DNA of 20,034 nt from JAFGKM01 sp964413825 (lineage in GTDB: Bacteria > Ratteibacteria > UBA8468 > B48-G9 > JAFGKM01): positions 1-20,034 of the forward strand of contig CAYPTS010000035.1 in assembly GCA_964413825.1 (NCBI GenBank). Direction: 5' to 3'. The notes under the pieces are model-generated. The model saw nothing but the letters and a program-made list of their open reading frames with translations. It was not told where the DNA came from and did not search any database. How positions within the stretch are numbered: the first letter of the stretch is position 1; the number at the start of each line of letters is the position of its first letter. The position numbers were made by a program, and so were the translations under genes. Positions 14,198-20,034 of this stretch are shown one piece after another.

Positions 14198-15277
14198 ATG
14201 GATATACTGGTACTGGATGACGGCGTGAAAGGCAACTTCAACCAGTCTTACGGTATAGCGGAGTCTTTCTCCTGCGCCGGGGTTGAAACGTTGTATGTAT
14301 CTCTTAAAGGATGCACCTACCGCCTTCCCGGAAGGAAAGGTTCCTATCCCCTGTCAGGTAAGATACTCGCCCTTTTATGCGGACTCCGCTTGTGGAAAAC
14401 CGCATCGGCGTTTTTAAAAAAACTTCTGCCGGCTGTTGAGAAAATTTACGCAAAAAGGTTCAATCTTGTCATATCGGCCGGCTCTGTCCTGGCTCCGGTC
14501 AACCTTATTATCGCGAAAAAAACCGGCGCAAAGCCCGTCAGTGTTATGGTGCCGTCTCTTCTGCCATTAAGATTGTTCGACTATCTTGTAATCCCCAACC
14601 ATGACTATATGCGCCTTAAAGGCCGCAGGCGGCTGAAAAACCTCATTGTTACCCTGGGTGCGCCCCACCGCGTAACCGTAAAACTGTTGGAAAGCGGGCG
14701 GGAACGCCTCAAATCCGTTGTTTCTCTGCCTGAAAGCGGGAAAAACATCGGTGTTGTCATAGGAGGAGACGACCAGAACTACGGCATATCCGTAAAATAT
14801 GCGCAGAAACTCCTTCCCGCGCTTCAAACACTCGGCGGCGGGTACAATTTTCTGTTTACCACTTCGAGGCGCACGGATAAAACGACAGTTCTCTTTCTCA
14901 TGAAAAACCTTGAAAAGAATCTTAAAAACGTCGTGTATTCCGAATTTCCCGGACATTCGCAGACATCCCATTACCCGGGGATGCTCGCGCTGTGCGACTT
15001 AATACTGGTTACAGAGGACAGCATCAACATGATTTCCGAAGCGGCCGCTTCGGGCAGGCCGGTTATTATCCTGGGAGTTGAGAGGAAGCGCCCAGGGAAA
15101 AAACTCGTTTTCGACTTTACGCTTGAAAAATTTACGGAAAAAGGTTATGCTGAATACCTGCCTGCGGATGAACTATACAGACTTAAAGATATGATTAAGC
15201 GTACTGAAGGCGTTTCCTTCAGAAAACTTGACGAGGCGGAACTATGTGCCCGAAAAATCTTAAAAACTTTAAAATAA
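14198..15277 (+). CDS. ELM1-family protein (Mito_fiss_Elm1/DUF1022), probable glycosyltransferase-like
   Basis: This 359-aa protein resembles the bacterial members of the family named after plant ELM1, which has a GT-B-like fold. Signatures are the N-terminal LDDGVKGNFNQSYGIAE, the middle GGDDQNYGIS with TTSRRT, and the C-terminal LCDLILVTEDSINMISEAAASGRPVIIL, which resembles a nucleotide-sugar binding site. Bacterial members often lie with envelope sugar genes, as here, and the mitochondrial name should not be carried over. I choose ATG 14198. The frame is open from 14090, but those extra 36 residues would be translated from the palindromic repeat. The gene overlaps the GT9 gene by 34 bases, so both are likely made together for an LPS or other envelope glycan. 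The substrate is unknown. Confidence 0.78.
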   Translation: MDILVLDDGVKGNFNQSYGIAESFSCAGVETLYVSLKGCTYRLPGRKGSYPLSGKILALLCGLRLWKTASAFLKKLLPAVEKIYAKRFNLVISAGSVLAPVNLIIAKKTGAKPVSVMVPSLLPLRLFDYLVIPNHDYMRLKGRRRLKNLIVTLGAPHRVTVKLLESGRERLKSVVSLPESGKNIGVVIGGDDQNYGISVKYAQKLLPALQTLGGGYNFLFTTSRRTDKTTVLFLMKNLEKNLKNVVYSEFPGHSQTSHYPGMLALCDLILVTEDSINMISEAAASGRPVIILGVERKRPGKKLVFDFTLEKFTEKGYAEYLPADELYRLKDMIKRTEGVSFRKLDEAELCARKILKTLK

Positions 15278-16281
15278 AAAAAATCCTCATTATCGGAACG
15301 GAATCTCTGGGAGATAACCTTCTACTGACCCCTGCCGTAAAAAAAATCAGGGATACGTTCAAAGATGCGGAGATAGACATCGTTACGGGACAGGGAGCTG
15401 TTGAGTTTGCCGCCGACAATCCGTGGTTTTCAGGTTATATTGTGTATAAACAAGGCGGAAAGCTGTCCCGGATTGTCAACCTTGCAAAACTCCTGAACAA
15501 ACTGAACAAAAAGAGATACGACCTTATAGTGGATTTCAGAAACTCCTTACTGCCTTTTTTCGTCAGAGGCAGGTACCGGCTGACATTTTTCTTGAAAGAA
15601 TTGTTCTCCGAGAAGATATTCACGCACGAGTCGGAACGGATATTAAATTTTCTGACTCCTTACTTCGGCAAAAGCGAGGAACCCTCTCTCCATTTTTCTC
15701 TATCAAAAAAAGACAGGGATGATGCAAATCTATCCCTGCGAAATGCGGGCATAAAACCTTCGGACAGGATAGTGATTCTCAATCCCGGCGGCATGGAAAC
15801 GGAAAGAAGGTGGCCGTGGGAGAAATTTGCCGCGGCAGGCAGTGAACTTTTAAAAAACTACGATTCGCTTAAAATTGTCATCACCGGTTTCCGCGACGAA
15901 GAATCGGTTGCCTCAAAAATCAAGGAACGGATAAACAGTAAAGATGTGCATGTCTTTGCGGGTAAAACGTCCCTTAAGCAACTGGCCGCGCTCATAGAGA
16001 AAGCAGTCCTTATAATAACAAACGATACCGGCACCCTTCATCTTGCAAGCGCCGTGCATTGCCCCACCGTTGCCGTGTTCGGCCCCACAAATCCTTACAG
16101 ATACGGTCCCCTGGGCACAAAAAACATAGTTGTCCACAGCGATATTCCGTGCTTTCCCTGCAATAAAAAAAGGTGCTGGAAGGACTATATGTGCATCAAG
16201 GAAATTTCTCCCTCCGAAGTCACAAAAGCGGCCATGCTTTTCCTTGACGAAAAAGAACAGCCCCTCCTTTTCGACCTATGA
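15244..16281 (+). CDS. Glycosyltransferase family 9, ADP-heptose:LPS heptosyltransferase type
   Basis: This 345-aa GT-B enzyme of family 9 is expected to transfer heptose (or a related sugar) onto the LPS inner core at the cytoplasmic face. The N-terminal domain opens with ILIIGTESLGDNLLLTPAV, the GT9 acceptor-side signature with its catalytic-type Asp. The C-terminal nucleotide-sugar domain has LNPGGMETERRWPWEKFA and NDTGTLHLASAVHCPTVAVFGPTNP. A cluster of cysteines near the C-terminus (CFPCNKKRCW, then MCIKEI) is common in GT9 proteins. The start lies inside the ELM1 gene, preceded by a GAGGCGG site. It could be a WaaC-, WaaF- or WaaQ-type enzyme; sequence alone does not decide, so no symbol is given. 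Confidence 0.9.
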   Translation: MCPKNLKNFKIKKILIIGTESLGDNLLLTPAVKKIRDTFKDAEIDIVTGQGAVEFAADNPWFSGYIVYKQGGKLSRIVNLAKLLNKLNKKRYDLIVDFRNSLLPFFVRGRYRLTFFLKELFSEKIFTHESERILNFLTPYFGKSEEPSLHFSLSKKDRDDANLSLRNAGIKPSDRIVILNPGGMETERRWPWEKFAAAGSELLKNYDSLKIVITGFRDEESVASKIKERINSKDVHVFAGKTSLKQLAALIEKAVLIITNDTGTLHLASAVHCPTVAVFGPTNPYRYGPLGTKNIVVHSDIPCFPCNKKRCWKDYMCIKEISPSEVTKAAMLFLDEKEQPLLFDL

Positions 16282-16286
16282 CGCAA

Positions 16287-16365
16287 TTTTTCCCTCTCCC
16301 TTACGAGAGTCCGCCAAAGCATTAGTGGAGGGGCGGGAGGGAAAGGGTCGGGGTGAGGGGAAAAA
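16287..16365 (+). repeat. GC-rich palindromic intergenic repeat, copy C
   Basis: The left arm TTTTTCCCTCTCCC (16287-16300) pairs with the right arm GGGTGAGGGGAAAAA (16351-16365), with one bulge and one mismatch. The right arm shares GGGTGAGGGG with copy B. It fills almost all of the gap between the GT9 and GT4 genes. The GAGGGGAAAAAG at its end may also serve as the ribosome site of the GT4 gene. Confidence 0.65.
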
Positions 16366-16374
16366 GATGTTTTT

Positions 16375-17436
16375 ATGAAAATACTGCGTGTTTTACCTTC
16401 AATGGATTTCGGAGGCATCGAACGGGGAGTATATGACTTTTCCCTTGCGGCATCGGAACTCGGCCATATCGTTGTTGTCGCTTCCGGGAACGGAAGGTTT
16501 TTGCCGTTTCTAACGGAAAAAGGAATAAGGTGGCACGACCTTCCGATGGAAAAGAAGACCCTGCCTGTTTTTTTCAAGTCCTGCCGCATGCTAAAAAAAA
16601 TAATCCATTCGGAAAAGCCTGATATTATTCATGTGCAAAGCCGGTTTCCATGCTGGGTTGCCTCTTTTGTAATGAAGTCCTTTCCGGAGGTTCCATGGGT
16701 AACGAGCATCCATAGTTTTAATAAATTGCGCTGGTACAGCCGTTCGGACGGCAAAGGAAACCGGGTAATCACGGTAAGCAACGCCCTGAAAAAGCATGCG
16801 ATTGAATATCTTGGAATACCCGAAGAAAAAATCAGGGTTGTGTATAACGGCGTTTCGGATGATTTTCTCAAAATTGACAAGGCGCGAAATGCCGTACCTG
16901 TCGTCGGTATGATAGCGAGATTCAGACCGTACAAGGGACACTTTTTCTTTCTGGATGCTTTTAAGAAGCTTCATGCGGACGGGATTAACGCAAATGCGCT
17001 CATCATAGGCAGCGGCAACCAGTCATACCGCAGAAAACTTGAGTGCGGGGCGAATGAACGGGGATTGTCCGGAAAAGTGAAAATCGCACGCATGGACGCA
17101 AAAGACGCCTTACGAATCATAGATATACTTGTCGTTCCCTCACTTGAGCCCGAAGGATTCGGAAGGACGGTGGTCGAAGCGCAGATGTCAAAAACGCCTG
17201 TTATCGGCACAAACATCGGCGCAATACCAGAACTCATAGACGACGGAAAAACCGGGTTTCTCGTCGAACCGGGCGATTCAGGACAACTGGCGGAAAAAAT
17301 CAGGTTAATCATTCAAAACCCGCTTGACGCCGCCCGTATTGCCGATGCCGCGAAAAAGAATGCGGCGGAAAAATTCACTTTAGGCGCCATGGTGAAAAAA
17401 CACCTTGATGTCTACGGAGAACTAACCATCCGGTAA
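16375..17436 (+). CDS. Glycosyltransferase family 4 (GT-B fold)
   Basis: This 353-aa cytoplasmic retaining sugar transferase probably acts in LPS core or another envelope glycan. The N-terminal domain carries the Gly-rich loop MDFGGIERGV (residues about 10-19) that contacts the donor or acceptor. The C-terminal domain has the GT4 E-x7-E motif, with E260 and E268 in EPEGFGRTVVEAQ, followed by GTNIGAIPELI and KTGFLVEPGD, which bind the nucleotide sugar. VVGMIARFRPYKGH (near residue 180) marks the start of the C-terminal Rossmann domain. The ATG lies 9 bases after a G-rich repeat that may provide the ribosome site. One base separates its stop from the next gene. Confidence 0.92.
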   Translation: MKILRVLPSMDFGGIERGVYDFSLAASELGHIVVVASGNGRFLPFLTEKGIRWHDLPMEKKTLPVFFKSCRMLKKIIHSEKPDIIHVQSRFPCWVASFVMKSFPEVPWVTSIHSFNKLRWYSRSDGKGNRVITVSNALKKHAIEYLGIPEEKIRVVYNGVSDDFLKIDKARNAVPVVGMIARFRPYKGHFFFLDAFKKLHADGINANALIIGSGNQSYRRKLECGANERGLSGKVKIARMDAKDALRIIDILVVPSLEPEGFGRTVVEAQMSKTPVIGTNIGAIPELIDDGKTGFLVEPGDSGQLAEKIRLIIQNPLDAARIADAAKKNAAEKFTLGAMVKKHLDVYGELTIR

Positions 17437-17437
17437 A

Positions 17438-18112
17438 ATGAAAAATAAAAAACCGCTGGTAATCGACTTTGTGGGCAGAGCAGGAAGCGGAAAAACATAT
17501 ATTAAAAACCGGATTCTGGAGCACCTGTCCGACAGATACAGGTGTGTTGACCTTTCCGAATATTCCGTTACCGCAAAAGATTACGGAAATTTTGCCCTTA
17601 ACGCACCGGAATCTTTCATGTCTTCGCTCTTTTTAATACTTTTCAATATCCCGAGAAGTTATGCGAGCATGTTGAAGCTGTTCAGAAAATGGTTTGCATG
17701 CCAGATAAAGATAAACAGGGCGCATTCTATGAATTGCGACATTGTCGCAAACGATGAAGGGCTTTTCATCTGGTGAGGATGGCTCACAAACCGCACACTG
17801 AAAAAAATCACATTTGAACGCATATCCGACAAAAACAAGAAAAAATTTCTTTATCCCGACATAACCATATTCGTAACCGCGGATTTCGAAATCAGTGAAA
17901 GCCGGAGAACTGCAAGAGATGCGGACAGAAAAAGCGCGCGGAACAAAACAAAAAAAATGCGCATACTGAAAGGATTGGATACTATCAAGAAAAACCTTTC
18001 AGCGGCGGAAAAGGCAGGGCTTGTAAAAGTCGTCCGGCATGAAAACAACCGGGAGTTCGGCAGTTTGGAGGCGGAGCGCATTTGCCGGCAGATTGAAATC
18101 AAGAGCGAATGA
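17438..18112 (+). pseudogene. P-loop kinase-like gene interrupted by one in-frame TGA
   Basis: The first part (112 aa) starts with a P-loop, GRAGSGKT (residues 13-20), after a beta strand LVIDFV, as in nucleotide or sugar kinases. It ends at TGA 17774-17776 after NDEGLFIW. The same frame then runs on without another stop for 111 more codons, beginning GWLTNRTLKK and including LYPDITIFVTADFEISESRRTARD, which looks like the last strand and lid of the same kinase fold. It ends at TGA 18110-18112. The whole would be about 224 aa, a normal length. Many other genes here stop at TGA, so the code is not altered. A recent nonsense change from CGA or TGG, a sequence error, or read-through would all fit. 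It sits among glycosyltransferases, so a role in phosphorylating an LPS sugar is possible but unproven. Confidence 0.7.
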
Positions 18113-18121
18113 TGGTATAAT
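18093..18121 (+). promoter_or_regulatory. Near-consensus promoter of the GT2 gene
   Basis: TTGAAA (18093-18098) and a perfect TATAAT (18116-18121) are separated by 17 bases, with an extended -10 TGG at 18113-18115. Transcription should begin near 18128, about 35 bases before the GT2 ATG. The boxes straddle the end of the interrupted kinase gene. The distal glycan genes can thus be expressed even if translation upstream stops early. Confidence 0.7.
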
Positions 18122-18162
18122 AACGGCGGCAAATTCAAAAAAAATACTGGAGGCGATAAGAT

Positions 18163-19086
18163 ATGCCGGAAATATCGGTGGTCATGCCGCTGTACAACAA
18201 AGCCGGCTACGTAAAAAGAGCCGTCAATTCCATCCTTGGACAGACATTCCACGATTTTGAAATTATAGTTGTCAACAACAACTCAACCGACGGAAGCGAA
18301 AAAATCGTTGAGCAATTCAATGAGCCGCGCATAAAAATGTTCAATAAGGAAACCCCTTCTCCCGGGGGGCATGCGGCAAGAAACCTCGGCATAAAAAACG
18401 CCTCTGCAGGTCTGATTGCCTTTCTTGACGCCGATGACGAATGGAAGCCGGAGTTTCTTAAGACGATAATAAGATTGCGGGACAGATTTCCCGAAGCGGG
18501 CGCTTACGCCACGTCATATGAAGAGAAGAAATCATCCGGCAGGACAAAAATCCCGAAGTTCTGGTATATACCTGCGGCAGAAAACTGGGAAGGTATTATA
18601 CCGGATTATTTTAAGTCCTCGTTATACGGCGCTTCTCCCGTATGGACGAGTGCTGTATCCATTCCCAAATACGTATTTGAGGCATCCGGATTTTTTCCCG
18701 AAGGAGTACGGCGCGGAGGAGACCTTGACATGTGGGCGAGGATTGCATTAAGGTTTCCTATTGCCTTCAGCAGATATGCCGGCGCCGTATATTACAAGGA
18801 TATTCCTGGCTCCGTGATAAAAACAAACGTAATACTTGAAGGATACCGCATAGTGGATACGCTTGAGGGATTTTTGAACGGCAACAGAGATATTCCGGCA
18901 GAGAAAAGGAAACACATAACGGAATACGCCAACAAATTCAGGCTGAGTTCCGCCGCGCACTGCATAAAAGCAGGCAGGATAAAACTGGCAAAGGCGCACC
19001 TCGCTGAATGCCGCACAAAAAAATTCTTCATCCGCAGGTCATGGCTCCAATTTAACATGCTTTTTCCAAGAAAAATTAGAAAATGA
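18163..19086 (+). CDS. Glycosyltransferase family 2 (GT-A fold)
   Basis: This 307-aa inverting sugar transferase is of the common family 2. The N-terminus ISVVMPLYNKAGYVKRAVNSILGQTFHDFEIIVVNNNSTDGS is the donor-nucleotide half. The metal-binding DxD is in FLDADDEW (D89, D91, D92). The likely catalytic base region is GGDLDMW (D187, D189). After about residue 235 comes a basic helical tail without clear membrane segments. The sugar and acceptor cannot be told. The start has a good GGAGG (18149-18153) and a strong promoter 35-70 bases upstream. Its stop overlaps the next GT4 gene as ATGA, so the two are translated together, probably for the same glycan. Confidence 0.93.
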   Translation: MPEISVVMPLYNKAGYVKRAVNSILGQTFHDFEIIVVNNNSTDGSEKIVEQFNEPRIKMFNKETPSPGGHAARNLGIKNASAGLIAFLDADDEWKPEFLKTIIRLRDRFPEAGAYATSYEEKKSSGRTKIPKFWYIPAAENWEGIIPDYFKSSLYGASPVWTSAVSIPKYVFEASGFFPEGVRRGGDLDMWARIALRFPIAFSRYAGAVYYKDIPGSVIKTNVILEGYRIVDTLEGFLNGNRDIPAEKRKHITEYANKFRLSSAAHCIKAGRIKLAKAHLAECRTKKFFIRRSWLQFNMLFPRKIRK

Positions 19087-20034
19087 AAATAGCGATTGAT
19101 TTTGAACGCGGCATTTCTGAATTTAAAACAGGCGTTAATTGGTATACGTATTATCTCGTAAATGCTCTGGCGGAGATTGACGATGAAAATTCCTATATCT
19201 TATACGGCTTCAAGTCATCTGAATTCAAGCGCAAGCTTGAAAAATTCAAGGCAACCGTGCCCGTGAAGAAAAACTTCGAGATGCGGCTGAAAAGAATGCA
19301 CAGCGGAATAGCCGGCAAGTGCTGTGAAAAATTTCTGCCCATAGAGTTTTTAATAGGCAAAAGCGATGTTGTGCATCTGCCCAATACCGGCGCTGTCAGG
19401 ACTGCCGGAGCAAGGGTTATCGTTACAATTCATGATATCTTTTATTCTCTGCCGGAATCAAAAGGATGGATTCCGGAGAATCGGCGCGCAAGAGCGCCCG
19501 TAAAGACAAAGACTGCCATATCGATGGCCGACAGGATAATAACGGTTTCGGAATATTCAAAAAATGACATTGTGAAACATTTTTCCGTCAATCCCGGAAA
19601 AATCAGCGTTACGCACCTTGGTGCGGATGATATTTTTCAGCCGTGCAAAGACGGGGAAAAAGGAAAAGCCGCGCTTGAAAAATACGGCATTTCGAAAAAA
19701 TACATTTTTTTTACGGGCTCCATTTACCCGCGGAAGAATCTTGTCCGGCTTGTTTTGGCGTTTGAAAAAGCAAAGAAGCGTTTTAAAGAGTATCAACTGG
19801 TCATCGCTGGCCGTCAAAAAGGATTTACGTACAATGATTTTTTTGATGCATTGAAGAAACTGCCCGCAGGCGTCAGAGACGATGTTATTCTTGCAGGTTA
19901 CGTGCCTGCGGAAAATCTCCCTTATCTTTACAGCAATGCGGCTCTTTACGCATACCCGTCTCTTTACGAAGGGTTCGGACTGCCCATACTGGAAGCGATG
20001 AGCTGCGGATGCCCTGTCCTCACCTCGAATATCA
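19083..20034 (+). CDS. Glycosyltransferase family 4, 3' end beyond the window
   Basis: The gene begins at ATG 19083, overlapping the GT2 stop, and stays open for 317 codons to the edge of the window. The encoded part is a GT-B sugar transferase of family 4. The N-terminal domain starts with KIAIDFERGISEFKTGVNWY and includes VIVTIHDIFYSLPES. The second domain opens with KYIFFTGSIYPRKNLVRLV, a strong GT4 signature for the donor site. The E-x7-E motif is present, with E296 and E304 in YEGFGLPILEAMSCG. About 50 more residues are expected past the end. Together with the GT2 and the upstream GT4 it builds a series of sugar transfers for an envelope polysaccharide or LPS outer core. Confidence 0.92.
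   Translation, partial: MKIAIDFERGISEFKTGVNWYTYYLVNALAEIDDENSYILYGFKSSEFKRKLEKFKATVPVKKNFEMRLKRMHSGIAGKCCEKFLPIEFLIGKSDVVHLPNTGAVRTAGARVIVTIHDIFYSLPESKGWIPENRRARAPVKTKTAISMADRIITVSEYSKNDIVKHFSVNPGKISVTHLGADDIFQPCKDGEKGKAALEKYGISKKYIFFTGSIYPRKNLVRLVLAFEKAKKRFKEYQLVIAGRQKGFTYNDFFDALKKLPAGVRDDVILAGYVPAENLPYLYSNAALYAYPSLYEGFGLPILEAMSCGCPVLTSNI

Noticed and set aside
17774..17776. Alternative genetic code with TGA as an amino acid
   Set aside because: Several well-supported genes here end at TGA (for example at 3313, 12721, 14084 and 19086), and none continues past it with recognisable sequence.
17774..17787. TGA as selenocysteine with a SECIS hairpin
   Set aside because: The only hairpin nearby includes the TGA itself and its loop is only a few bases away, unlike known bacterial SECIS elements. 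No Cys-type active site is evident at this position.

Overview
The window reads as a chromosomal segment from a bacterium with an outer membrane and moderate GC content. It carries LpxK (lipid A 4'-kinase), a heptosyltransferase-type GT9 enzyme and several sugar transferases. All genes that I accept lie on the + strand. Many are tightly coupled: there are ATGA overlaps at 3310, 12718 and 19083, and other gaps of 3-10 bases. The mix of a stand-alone GMP synthase ATP-pyrophosphatase, an endonuclease Q homologue and an ELM1-family protein suggests a little-cultivated lineage. Omnitrophota or a related candidate phylum is a guess that I cannot confirm from this window.

Region 1 (1-1850) is accessory: an unknown small protein behind a promoter that would give a leaderless mRNA, a VapB/VapC-type toxin-antitoxin pair with its own promoter, a DUF2007 protein, and an unknown 121-residue protein behind a good extended -10 promoter. 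Region 2 (1934-6073) is housekeeping: a CCA-adding/poly(A) polymerase family enzyme with an HD domain, a HIT hydrolase, an EndoQ-type PHP nuclease and LpxK.

Region 3 (6042-14084) is a nitrogen-incorporation operon: the GMP synthase ATP-PPase subunit, PurF, CarA, CarB, HisH and HisF. It holds the main discovery candidate. Three of its four glutamine-dependent activities look unable to use glutamine. The GMP synthase has no amidotransferase domain. The PurF glutaminase domain keeps its Cys but has lost the glutamine-binding Arg and the Asn of the NGN loop. CarA keeps its fold, but Gly replaces the nucleophile Cys and Leu replaces the catalytic His. The synthetase and phosphoribosyltransferase halves look intact, and HisH in the same operon keeps a complete Cys-His-Glu triad. 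The simplest reading is that IMP/GMP and carbamoyl-phosphate synthesis run on free ammonia or on ammonia from another protein, while histidine synthesis still uses glutamine.

Region 4 (14198-20034) is an envelope glycan cluster: an ELM1-family protein, GT9, GT4, a P-loop kinase-like gene interrupted by one in-frame TGA, GT2, and a second GT4 that runs off the window. GC-rich palindromic intergenic repeats of one apparent family sit just upstream of pcnB/cca, the ELM1 gene and the first GT4, with a weaker relative before the GMP synthase gene. I saw no tRNA, rRNA, CRISPR array, insertion sequence or prophage gene.
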